From: Verrucomicrobiaceae bacterium
Lineage (GTDB): Bacteria > Verrucomicrobiota > Verrucomicrobiia > Verrucomicrobiales > Verrucomicrobiaceae
Assembly (NCBI GenBank): GCA_016795465.1
Contig: JAEUHK010000051.1
Span: 124,001 to 188,000, forward strand
Direction of reading: 5' to 3'
Length of the DNA: 64,000 bases
In this document: positions 33,973 through 42,378 of the stretch, piece by piece
Position numbering within the stretch: the first letter of the stretch is position 1
Layout of the letters: each line of letters starts with the position of its first letter
The notes under the pieces: generated by a model
What the model saw: the letters and a program-made list of their open reading frames with translations, nothing else
Databases searched by the model: none
What the model was told of the DNA's origin: nothing
Made by a program: the position numbers and the translations under genes

Positions 33973-35571
33973 ATGTATTCGAACAAGGCTCCTGCCCTCT
34001 CCGCGACCTCCTTTCTGCTCCTCGCGATCATCGCGATGGCGGCGGCGGCGTTTTACCGGCTGCCGCTGCTCGACGAGCGGCCGATGCATACCGACGAGGC
34101 CATCCTGGCCTTCAAAACGGCCGATTTTCAAACCACTGGTCACTTCCATTACGACCCGAAAGACTACCACGGACCCGGCCTGCACTATGCAGCCCTGCTT
34201 TGGTCCAAAGTGGCCTTCTGGGGTGCGCCCGATACCTGGAACGGAGCTCAACTCCGCACCGTGACCGCCGTCTGCGGCCTGCTGCTGATTCTTGCCACGA
34301 TACTGCTCACCGATGCGCTGGGACGCGGCGGAGTGGTGGCAGCCATGCTGCTCGCGGCCGTCTCGCCGATGCAGGTGTTTTACTCGCGCTACTACATCAT
34401 GGAGACGCCGCTGGTGCTGCTCGTGATGATCGCGCTGGTGAGCTTCTGGCGCTACTCGCAGGGCGGCGGGCGGCTCTGGCTGCTGCTCGGTGGCATCGCC
34501 ACCGGCCTGCAGCATGCCACGAAGGAAACCTTCATCCTGAATGTCGCCGCCGGTTTCGTCGCGTGGCTCGTGGCGAAACAGCTCTTCGGCCCCTTCGAGC
34601 CACGCCGCAACGGCTTCACGATGGGCTCGTCGAAGCAACGCCCTGGCAAACCGCTTCTCTGGGTGCTCATCCCCGCCGCCATCGTCAGCGTGGCGATGTA
34701 TTCCGGCGGCTTCCATGACTGGGAGGCCGTCCAAAACAGCTTCACGACCTATGCGAACTACCTCGAACGCTCCGGCGGCGCCGGTCACGAGAAGCCTTGG
34801 CACTATTATCTGACCCTTCTGACCTGGCGCAGCGATGGCGGCTTGAACTGGTCGGAGGGCCTCATCGTCGGCCTCGCCCTCATCGGCATGGGTCACGGCC
34901 TCGTCGGCAATCATCAGAAAAACGGGCCGCGACAGGCCTTCATCGTCTTTTTGAGCCTCTACGCCCTCCTGCTCATCGGCGGCTACTCCGTGCTCGCTTA
35001 CAAGACACCGTGGTCCATCCTCAGTGCGCAACATGCGCTGATTCTTTTGGCCGGTTACGGCACCAGCGTGCTCGCCAGCGTCTTCTCGAAAGGCATCCTG
35101 CGCATCGGCTTCCGCATCGCCTTCGGCCTCGGCCTGTATCACCTGTGCTTTCAGACGAGCCTGGCCATCCACCGCTACTGCGCCGATGCCCGCAACCCAT
35201 GGGTCTATTCCCACACCGTGCAGGCTTTCCCGCGTCTGCTGCATCAGGTGAGTGAACTGCAACGCCTCGAACCCGCGCCGATGAGCATCCTCGTCGTGAA
35301 CAAAGACCTCGGCTGGCCGATGCGCTGGTATTGGCGCACGAACACGAATGCCCGTTACGAGCCCGCCGTGCCCGAAGCCGAGCCCACCGCCTCCGTCATC
35401 ATCTGCGATGCCGAGGCCCTGCCCGCCGTTCAGGCCAAAATCGCCGCTCGCCCTTATCACAATCAAGGCTTCTACGGCCTGCGGCCCAATGAAAACCTCA
35501 TCATGCTCGTCGAGCAGTCCCTCTGGACACGCTACGAGACCGCTCAAAAAGACGCCGCCGTCACGCCGTGA
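33973..35571 (+). CDS. Agl23-like (TIGR03663) multi-spanning glycosyltransferase-type membrane protein
   Basis: 532 residues with about ten hydrophobic segments. The first extracytoplasmic loop holds ERPMHTDEAILAFK, where the acidic pair resembles the catalytic Asp/Glu of PMT/ArnT-like GT-C transferases, then YHGPGLHY. These match the flippase activity-associated protein Agl23 family (TIGR03663). A soluble C-terminal domain of about 120 residues follows the last helix. It may transfer or help translocate lipid-linked sugars. Its TGA overlaps the GTG start of apbE. Confidence 0.8.
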   Translation: MYSNKAPALSATSFLLLAIIAMAAAAFYRLPLLDERPMHTDEAILAFKTADFQTTGHFHYDPKDYHGPGLHYAALLWSKVAFWGAPDTWNGAQLRTVTAVCGLLLILATILLTDALGRGGVVAAMLLAAVSPMQVFYSRYYIMETPLVLLVMIALVSFWRYSQGGGRLWLLLGGIATGLQHATKETFILNVAAGFVAWLVAKQLFGPFEPRRNGFTMGSSKQRPGKPLLWVLIPAAIVSVAMYSGGFHDWEAVQNSFTTYANYLERSGGAGHEKPWHYYLTLLTWRSDGGLNWSEGLIVGLALIGMGHGLVGNHQKNGPRQAFIVFLSLYALLLIGGYSVLAYKTPWSILSAQHALILLAGYGTSVLASVFSKGILRIGFRIAFGLGLYHLCFQTSLAIHRYCADARNPWVYSHTVQAFPRLLHQVSELQRLEPAPMSILVVNKDLGWPMRWYWRTNTNARYEPAVPEAEPTASVIICDAEALPAVQAKIAARPYHNQGFYGLRPNENLIMLVEQSLWTRYETAQKDAAVTP

Positions 35572-36428
35572 CCCCTCCCGCCTTCCGCCACTCCCGCCAT
35601 GCCATGGCGACGACCTTCGAGATCATCATCTCGCAGGACGATGTGGACGAGGTTTACGCCGCGCAGACGGCCAACGCCGCGTTTGAAGAGATCGCGAGGC
35701 TCGAGGACGAACTCAGCCGCTTCCGCGCCAGCAGCGACATCTTCCGCATCGGCCAGCTTCAGGCTGGCGAACGCCTCCGCCTCGGCATGGCCGCGTGGGA
35801 TTGCCTCTCGCTCGCGAAGGCCGTGCATGCGGAGACGAATGGTGCCTTCGACATCACCATCGGTCCGCTGATGGAGCTGTTTGTCACCCGCACGGGCGAG
35901 CCGCGGCATGTGAATGCCTCGGTGCTCGAAGAGGCTCGTCAGATCATCGGCAGCCACCGCTTTGACCTCGATGAGGCCGAGATGACCGTCACCGTGCATG
36001 CCAGCCGAATGATCTTTGACCTCGGTGCGCTCGGGAAAGGCTATGCGCTTGATCAAGCCGCCGATGTGCTCGCCATGCACGGCGTGCACAATGCCGTGCT
36101 CAATGCAGGCGACAGCACCGTGCTCGCCATCGGCAAGCCTGCGGACAAGGAATCGTGGAATCTCACGCTCAGCCACGGCGCGAAACAGATCCAGCTCCGC
36201 GACCGCGCCGTGAGCGGCAGCGGCTTCGCGGTGCAAGGTGCCCACATCATGAATCCGCGGCTCTTCCAGCCCGTGCCGGTCAAAAACCGCCGCACCTACG
36301 CTCTCGCGCCCACCGCCGCCCTTTCCGATGCGCTTTCCACCGCCTTCATGGTGATGGAACCCGCCGAGATAACGGCTTTGTGCGAACGCTTGGGACAAGT
36401 CGAAGCCCTCGAAATCAGCGAGGAGTAG
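35568..36428 (+). CDS. apbE: FAD:protein FMN transferase
   Basis: 286 residues from GTG 35568, overlapping the previous gene by 4 bases (GTGA). The N-terminus has AMATTFEIIIS, the family's entry motif. FDITIGPLMELF, FDLGALGKGYALDQAADVL and AVSGSGF are conserved in ApbE and bind FAD and Mg. The enzyme attaches FMN covalently to a threonine of target proteins such as NqrC, RnfG or other flavoproteins. No signal peptide or lipobox is seen, unlike many ApbE proteins, so it may act in the cytoplasm. No target gene is in the window. Confidence 0.92.
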   Translation: MTPPAFRHSRHAMATTFEIIISQDDVDEVYAAQTANAAFEEIARLEDELSRFRASSDIFRIGQLQAGERLRLGMAAWDCLSLAKAVHAETNGAFDITIGPLMELFVTRTGEPRHVNASVLEEARQIIGSHRFDLDEAEMTVTVHASRMIFDLGALGKGYALDQAADVLAMHGVHNAVLNAGDSTVLAIGKPADKESWNLTLSHGAKQIQLRDRAVSGSGFAVQGAHIMNPRLFQPVPVKNRRTYALAPTAALSDALSTAFMVMEPAEITALCERLGQVEALEISEE

Positions 36429-36432
36429 TTCT

Positions 36433-37131
36433 TCACTCCGCCGGCCACTCTTCGAGCAGTGAGTAGCCGATGCCGCGATGCGTCACAATGGGATCGATGC
36501 CGCCCTTCACCGCCCGCATGCGGGCACGCAGCGTCTTCACATGCGTGTCGATCGTGCGCTCCATGCTCGCATCCGGCTCCTCGCTGCTGGCTTCCATCAA
36601 CTGCTCCCGCGTGAAGACGCGACCCGGATGCGACGCGAAGGCTTTGAGCATTCGAAACTCATAACGCGAGAGCACCAGCGCCGTGCCGAAGTAAACCGCC
36701 TGGCAGCGAATATCATCAATCACCAGCGGCAGCACCGCCCCGGCCTTCCCCGGCGGCAGCGGCATCGTCGAAACACGCCGCAGGATGGCCCGCACGCGGG
36801 CGGCGAGCTCGCGAGGGCTGAAAGGCTTCACCACATAGTCATCGCCACCGATTTCGAGGCCCACGACGCGATCCACCTCCGACGAACGAGCTGTCAGGAA
36901 GAGGATCGGGAGCGTTTTGGTCAGCCGCAGCGTTTTGCACACCTCAAAGCCGCTCATGTCCGGCAGCCCCACATCGAGGATGATGAGCTGAAACTCCTGC
37001 GCCGCGGCCTTTTCGAGTGCTTCACGCCCGGTGCTCACCGCCGTGACGGCAAAACCATCCGTCTCCAGCGCATACACGATGTTTTCAGCGATGGAGGGCT
37101 CGTCTTCGACGATGAGGATTTTCGGGGACAT
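36433..37131 (-). CDS. creB: CreB-like OmpR-family response regulator
   Basis: 232 residues. The receiver domain (1-120) has the acidic pair ED in VEDEPSIAEN, phospho-Asp53 in ILDVGLPDMSGFEVC and the Lys in VVKPFSPREL. The winged-helix DNA-binding domain ends THRGIGYSLLEEW. The wording is very close to E. coli CreB (VEDEQSIADT, DVGLPDISGFELC, THRGMGYSL). It is upstream of nothing on its own strand, and no CreC-type histidine kinase is encoded nearby; a CreD-like membrane protein gene lies 80 bases upstream on the same strand. It probably controls cell-envelope genes. Confidence 0.85.
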   Translation of the reverse strand: MSPKILIVEDEPSIAENIVYALETDGFAVTAVSTGREALEKAAAQEFQLIILDVGLPDMSGFEVCKTLRLTKTLPILFLTARSSEVDRVVGLEIGGDDYVVKPFSPRELAARVRAILRRVSTMPLPPGKAGAVLPLVIDDIRCQAVYFGTALVLSRYEFRMLKAFASHPGRVFTREQLMEASSEEPDASMERTIDTHVKTLRARMRAVKGGIDPIVTHRGIGYSLLEEWPAE

Positions 37132-37160
37132 GACGGAAGGGAATATCGAATGATGAATGG

Positions 37161-37203
37161 GCGAATGACGAATGCCAGCAGAACGAAGTCATTCGTCATT
37201 CGC
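37161..37203. repeat. Inverted repeat GCGAATGACGAAT ... ATTCGTCATTCGC
   Basis: Perfect 13-base arms (37161-37173 and 37191-37203) separated by 17 bases, in the gap between the creB-like and creD-like genes. The same GAATGACGAAT unit recurs at 41431-41512. It could fold as a hairpin and serve as terminator of the creD-like gene, or be a miniature mobile repeat. Confidence 0.75.
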
Positions 37204-37210
37204 GAGGCGA

Positions 37211-38395
37211 TCAAGCGAGTTTCGGTGAAAGACCACCCAGACGCTCGCTCCAGTCCACTTTTGCGGTCAGGGCCATGAGCACGGCGAGGGTGGAAATGCC
37301 ACCAAGCGTCAGCGTGAGGCCGGTGAGGCCTTTGAAAAAGAAACTGGCGCTGAAGAGCACCATGTAGGCAAACTGCGCCGGGAGGGCGATGCGGAACATG
37401 AACTCGCCCGCGGCAGCACGGAGGTAGCCGCAGACCAGCGCGAGCGACACGACGGCAGCGATGGCAAAGCTGGCATACACCGGGAACACATCGAGCATGT
37501 AGCTGAAGAGCAGCGGGAAGGCGAAGAAGCCACCGGCGAGGAAAACGTAGTTCACCGGATGCAGGCGGATGCCGCGCACGATGACCGTGATGACCAGCAC
37601 GCCAAAGAACAGCAGCAGCGAGAGCGGCGACCAAAATGCAATCTGCGCGGCGACGGGTCCGGCGTTCAACTCACGCGGCATGTCGATGGCGATGCCAGGG
37701 GCGGAGATGGCGTCGTCATACTTCCAGATGAACTTCATCCCCTTCCCCGCGAGGTCGCGATCCGTCGGCGAGCTGACGGGGAAGTTCACATCCGTGAAAT
37801 CGGTGGTCAGCGTGAGCTGGAAATCGCGGATGCGGCTAGCATCGGCAAAGGCATAGCGCCACGCCTCGGTGCCGCGGCATTCGTAGCTGATCTTTACCGG
37901 CACCGACTGGCCGGGCGCAAGCTCCACACTCTCGGTCATGATGCCCTGCTCGGGCGTGACGAGCGATTTGCGGGCTTTGTCGCCCTCGCCGACCACAAAG
38001 CTTACCTTGTCGAGCATGCTTTTGGTCGTCGGCAGTTCGAGATCGATGTGCAACGTCTGCGTGATGGTGGTGTCGTTCTTGAAGGTGTAGCCGCCTTCAA
38101 AGGTCGTGCCGTAGGTTCGCTGCCAAAACAGGCCCATTTTCACCGGTTGGTAGTTGAGCGACACTTTCACGTCGCTTGTCGCTGGCTGAAGCAGGACGCG
38201 ATCTCCATCGCTGGCCTTGTAACTGGCCGTGGGATGCTTCTGCACGAGATTCGGCCCCCAGCGGTCATGCACGCCGTCGGCCACAGCGTCGCGAACCTGA
38301 GCGGTGCGCATGGTGATCGTGCCGCCGAGGAACCACCAGGCAAAGGAGGTGACGACAAAGATGATGGCGATGGTGATGAGGTGACTGGTTTTCAT
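37211..38395 (-). CDS. CreD-like inner-membrane protein
   Basis: 394 residues. One N-terminal transmembrane helix (IAIIFVVTSFAWWFLGG) is followed by about 230 residues of periplasmic beta-rich domain (LNYQPVKMGLFWQRTYGTTF and on). Then come five or so helices, including LHPVNYVFLAGGFFAFPLLF, similar to the HPVxY segment of CreD. This is the CreD topology (single helix, periplasmic domain, helical C-terminus), at slightly shorter length. CreD genes are usually next to creBC, as here with creB. The function of CreD is not fully known; it is linked to envelope integrity. Confidence 0.6.
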   Translation of the reverse strand: MKTSHLITIAIIFVVTSFAWWFLGGTITMRTAQVRDAVADGVHDRWGPNLVQKHPTASYKASDGDRVLLQPATSDVKVSLNYQPVKMGLFWQRTYGTTFEGGYTFKNDTTITQTLHIDLELPTTKSMLDKVSFVVGEGDKARKSLVTPEQGIMTESVELAPGQSVPVKISYECRGTEAWRYAFADASRIRDFQLTLTTDFTDVNFPVSSPTDRDLAGKGMKFIWKYDDAISAPGIAIDMPRELNAGPVAAQIAFWSPLSLLLFFGVLVITVIVRGIRLHPVNYVFLAGGFFAFPLLFSYMLDVFPVYASFAIAAVVSLALVCGYLRAAAGEFMFRIALPAQFAYMVLFSASFFFKGLTGLTLTLGGISTLAVLMALTAKVDWSERLGGLSPKLA

Positions 38396-38424
38396 GGAGT
38401 GATGGAGGTGTGGAGTGGTGGTGA

Positions 38425-39531
38425 TTAGTTGGTGCGTTTGCGGTAGCTGATGCGGGCCTGGGGTTGTTGATCGCGGCAGAGAGATTTGCGGAGGTGGAGG
38501 CCGGGCTTGGCGTCAGCGGCGGGTGGGAGAGTCTCAATGTTGCCGATGGCGGTGGTGTCGAAGCCGGCGGGGAGCTGCACCTGCCAGTCGATCTGCTTCG
38601 CAAAGAGCGGCGTCTGCGGCAGGGCGAGCTCCAGCTCGCCTTCGGTGGCTTGCAGCGCGGGCAAGGCGCTCGTGAAGGAGAGCTCGATCTTCGATTCGCC
38701 GCCGTCGGTGGCGGGATCATCGAGCGGGATCTCCATTCGCGTGCCGCTTTGCGTGACAGGACGGATCAGCGCCTCATTCACGCGGCATTGAAGAAGCTGC
38801 GAAGACTCCGGCAGCGTCACCACGATGCGCAACGGTGGATCGTGGCGCACGAGCAGCGTGCCCTCGGTGAGCACCGAGCCATCGCGAACGACCTGCGTGG
38901 CATAGGTGGCGGAGGTGAGAATGGCCTCATCAGCGAGCGGCGCGGGCTCTTTTTTCGCATCCTCCAAGGTCAATGTGACCTCGCCACCGGCCGCGGGCAG
39001 CGCATAGCGACCGTTTTGCCGGATGATCGTGCCGCTCGAAAGACGCAAAACATGGTTTTCGGGCAGCGAAGTCACTTCGAGGGCCGCGACGGCACTCGGT
39101 GCCAGATGCAGCGTTTGCGGCCAAACGGCCGGAAAGGTCAGTTTGAGGCTCGTGAGGCCTGTTTGGTCCGTGAGCAGGCACAGTTGCTCGTTTTGAACCA
39201 CCACGCGGGCATCCGCCGGTTCGAGGCTCACGGCTCCGGTGGACGCTCCCGCGAGTGGAATGGACTGCCAGCCCTCCGCAAAGCTCTGCGCCTGCATCTC
39301 CGCGATGATTTCGCCTGTTTTCGCATCCAGCCGATACACGGCGGAAAGCAGCGCGGCAGGCACGGGCGGCGGTGCTTTCACTTTCACCTCGACCACCGGC
39401 TGCGTGGCGGCGAGGAGGCGTTTGAGTTCGGCGTAGCTGATGCGGACTTCGCTGTCGTCGAGTTTGGTCTGAGCCGTGGCGGCGGTGGTGGCCAGCACGG
39501 CTCCCAGCAGGGAGAGGCGGATGATTTTCAT
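38425..39531 (-). CDS. Hypothetical exported beta-rich protein
   Basis: 368 residues from ATG 39531 (ATG 39540 possible). The signal peptide reads MKIIRLSLLGAVLATTAATA with cleavage probably after TAQ. The rest is beta-strand rich, with repeats of charged and Thr/Val-rich strands and no transmembrane segment. One motif region, SEVRISYAELKRLLAA, begins the mature part and resembles the start of other PVC secreted proteins next to CreD-like genes, but I do not recognise a family. It is 29 bases upstream of the CreD-like gene on the same strand, so the two are probably co-transcribed. Confidence 0.65.
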   Translation of the reverse strand: MKIIRLSLLGAVLATTAATAQTKLDDSEVRISYAELKRLLAATQPVVEVKVKAPPPVPAALLSAVYRLDAKTGEIIAEMQAQSFAEGWQSIPLAGASTGAVSLEPADARVVVQNEQLCLLTDQTGLTSLKLTFPAVWPQTLHLAPSAVAALEVTSLPENHVLRLSSGTIIRQNGRYALPAAGGEVTLTLEDAKKEPAPLADEAILTSATYATQVVRDGSVLTEGTLLVRHDPPLRIVVTLPESSQLLQCRVNEALIRPVTQSGTRMEIPLDDPATDGGESKIELSFTSALPALQATEGELELALPQTPLFAKQIDWQVQLPAGFDTTAIGNIETLPPAADAKPGLHLRKSLCRDQQPQARISYRKRTN

Positions 39532-39705
39532 CGCCCGCATGCTGCCGGGCCGCCGTGAAACCTTGATGAACCGGGCATGAAATGACGGAGGAAAGCCATT
39601 TCACACAGCCGAAGGCTTCCGCGGGTGAAATGACGCACTTTTTTGGTGCGTTCCAAAAAGCAGCCGCTAGCCTCGCGGCCTCATTTCTCAACCCACCTAC
39701 TACTC

Positions 39706-40734
<1,029 letters not shown>

Positions 40735-40760
40735 TCGCCCGCTCCATTGGATTCACGAAA

Positions 40761-40792
40761 AACGCCGCGGATGACCTCCGCGGCGTTTTTTC
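40761..40792 (+). terminator. Rho-independent terminator
   Basis: The 10-base arms AACGCCGCGG and CCGCGGCGTT pair around a 7-base loop and are followed by TTTTTC. It lies about 27 bases after the stop of the TIM-barrel gene. Confidence 0.9.
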
Positions 40793-40869
40793 TTGTGACC
40801 GCAAGCCTTCCTCGCCAAAGAGACGGCTCCACCACCACTCTCGTGAACTCCCAACCCAAATCCAAGATC

Positions 40870-41436
40870 ATGTCCACCTGGCTTGTCTATGCCCTGCTCA
40901 CCGTGCTGTCCTGGGGCGTCTATGGCGTCATCCTTCATGCCGCCCGTTCCAAGATGCCCATGGGCCCTGAGACCCCGAACGCCGGCCTGAAGGCCTTCCT
41001 CTTCGTCTGCATCGCGTATGCCATCATCGGCGTCGTGGCCGCCATCGTGCTGAAAGTGCGCGGCTCAAACATGAGCTTCACTGGCGATACCGGCAGCGGC
41101 ATCCCGCTCAGCCTCATTGCCGGCATCGCCGGTGCTCTCGGTGCCCTCACGCTCGTGCTCGCCCTTGGTGCTGCTGCTTCTCCCATCATTAAAGGTGGCG
41201 GCGGATTCGGTGTCGCAGCCGCGGCAGCCGTCATGCCCATCGTGTTTGCCGGTGCGCCGGTCATCAACACCATCACCGCCATGGTAGTGCATCCTCCGGA
41301 AGGCGGCTGGTCGAAGCTTCCCCTGCCCTTTATCCTCGGCTGCATCATGGCTGCCTGCGGAGCCTTCCTCGTGGCCAAATTTGCCCCCTCGAACACTGGC
41401 ACCGCCGCGCAAGCTCCCGCGCCTGCGGCGAAATGA
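40870..41436 (+). CDS. Small multi-spanning membrane protein, DMT/EamA-like
   Basis: 188 residues from ATG 40870. Five hydrophobic segments are visible (LVYALLTVLSWGVYGVILH, FLFVCIAYAIIGVVAAIVL, LSLIAGIAGALGALTLVLAL, GVAAAAAVMPIVFAGAPVI and FILGCIMAACGAFLVAKF). The WGVYG start and GALGAL turn resemble half of a drug/metabolite transporter, suggesting a dimer or a reduced member. The last residues are Ala/Pro-rich. Its stop TGA lies inside the GAATGACGAAT repeat, so the C-terminus may have been set by repeat insertion. Function unknown. Confidence 0.7.
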   Translation: MSTWLVYALLTVLSWGVYGVILHAARSKMPMGPETPNAGLKAFLFVCIAYAIIGVVAAIVLKVRGSNMSFTGDTGSGIPLSLIAGIAGALGALTLVLALGAAASPIIKGGGGFGVAAAAAVMPIVFAGAPVINTITAMVVHPPEGGWSKLPLPFILGCIMAACGAFLVAKFAPSNTGTAAQAPAPAAK

Positions 41437-41512
41437 CGAATGACGAATGGCGAATGACGAATTCGTTCCGCATGGCGGCCATTCGACATTCGTCATTCTA
41501 AATTCGTCATTT
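41431..41512. repeat. GAATGACGAAT repeat cluster
   Basis: Arms AAATGACGAAT (41431-41441) and ATTCGTCATTT (41502-41512) are perfect inverts. Inside are further tandem copies of TGACGAATGGCGAATGACGAATT and ATTCGACATTCGTCATTC. The left copy provides the stop codon of the membrane protein gene. Same family as 37161-37203. Confidence 0.8.
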
Positions 41513-41544
41513 GCCCGCTCCGCTGCAACCTTCCACTCCGCTAC

Positions 41545-42240
41545 ATGCCCAGGCTTCTTCTTTTCGACATCGACGGCACCCTCATCGACAGCCATGGCGC
41601 GGGCGGCTCCGCCATCCTCGACGCTGCAGAGGCCTATTTCGGCATTGATCGTGCCGTCTTGCCGAAACTCCAGCTCGCTGGCTCCACCGATCCCGCCATC
41701 GCGATGGACGTTTTCGGGCATGTGGGCCGCGAGCATAGCCGCGAGACGATTTTTGCCTTCCTCGACCACTACCTCGCGAATCTCGAGCGTCGGCTCCAAG
41801 CCCCCGATTTTCGCGGTGTGATGCTTCCAGGCGTGAAAAGCCTCCTCGATGCCCTTCGCGAAGAAAACGATGCGCACCTCGGTCTGCTCACCGGCAACAT
41901 CCGCCGCGGCGCGGCCATCAAACTGGGCCGTCACTGCATCTTCGACCGCTTCGTCGATGGTGGCTTTGGCTGCGATCATCCCGACCGCAACCAGCTTGGC
42001 CCCATCGCCACGCAGCGCATGCAGGCCGCCACCAGCACCACCTACGACCTCGCGGACATCATCGTCATCGGCGACACACCGAAGGACATCCGCTGCGCCG
42101 CGGCCTTTGGTGCCAAATGCCTCGCCGTCGCCACCGGCGACTACTCCGTGGACGAACTCGATGCCCTCAAGCCCTGGCGCACCGTCGAATCCTTCGCCGA
42201 TGTGCCTGCGACGGTCGAACTGCTCCTGCGTGGAGAGTGA
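41545..42240 (+). CDS. HAD-family hydrolase (phosphoglycolate-phosphatase-like)
   Basis: 231 residues. The nucleophile motif LLFDIDGTLIDSHG is at residue 5, with Asp8 as nucleophile and Asp10 as acid/base. Motif II is LLTGNIRRG, the Lys/Arg motif lies near KLGRHC, and motif IV is VIGDTPKDIRCAAAFGA. A helical cap of about 90 residues sits between motifs I and II, as in subfamily I phosphatases. It likely removes phosphate from a small metabolite, but the substrate is unknown. It starts right after the GAATGACGAAT repeat cluster. Confidence 0.87.
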   Translation: MPRLLLFDIDGTLIDSHGAGGSAILDAAEAYFGIDRAVLPKLQLAGSTDPAIAMDVFGHVGREHSRETIFAFLDHYLANLERRLQAPDFRGVMLPGVKSLLDALREENDAHLGLLTGNIRRGAAIKLGRHCIFDRFVDGGFGCDHPDRNQLGPIATQRMQAATSTTYDLADIIVIGDTPKDIRCAAAFGAKCLAVATGDYSVDELDALKPWRTVESFADVPATVELLLRGE

Positions 42241-42253
42241 TGGCCTGATCTAA

Positions 42254-42362
42254 GGCGCGACAGCGTCGTGGAGTGCTCCAGCCCTCTGGAGCTTTTCGCG
42301 AGCCATGCGACGCTCGAAAGCGCCGGAGGCCCGGCGCAATCCAAAACGCTCTCGCGACTCAC
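42254..42362. repeat. GCGACAGCGTC-type long inverted repeat
   Basis: Left arm (about 42254-42303) starts GGCGCGACAGCGTCGTGGAG; the right arm (42310-42362, inverted) reads GAGTCGCGAGAGCGTTTTGG. The two arms align over roughly 50 bases with mismatches. Members of the same family, CGCGA-AGCGTC-TGGAGTGCGGTGG, occur at 49132-49300. It lies between the HAD gene and the subtilase gene and could fold into a long hairpin. Confidence 0.75.
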
Positions 42363-42378
42363 ACCCTTCTGTTCACAC

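Noticed and set aside
33301..35547. 748-codon antisense open frame opposite the Agl23-like gene
   Set aside because: Low-complexity, His/Gly/Arg-rich translation with no domain; it is the usual antisense shadow in GC-rich DNA, and the plus strand carries a clear membrane protein.
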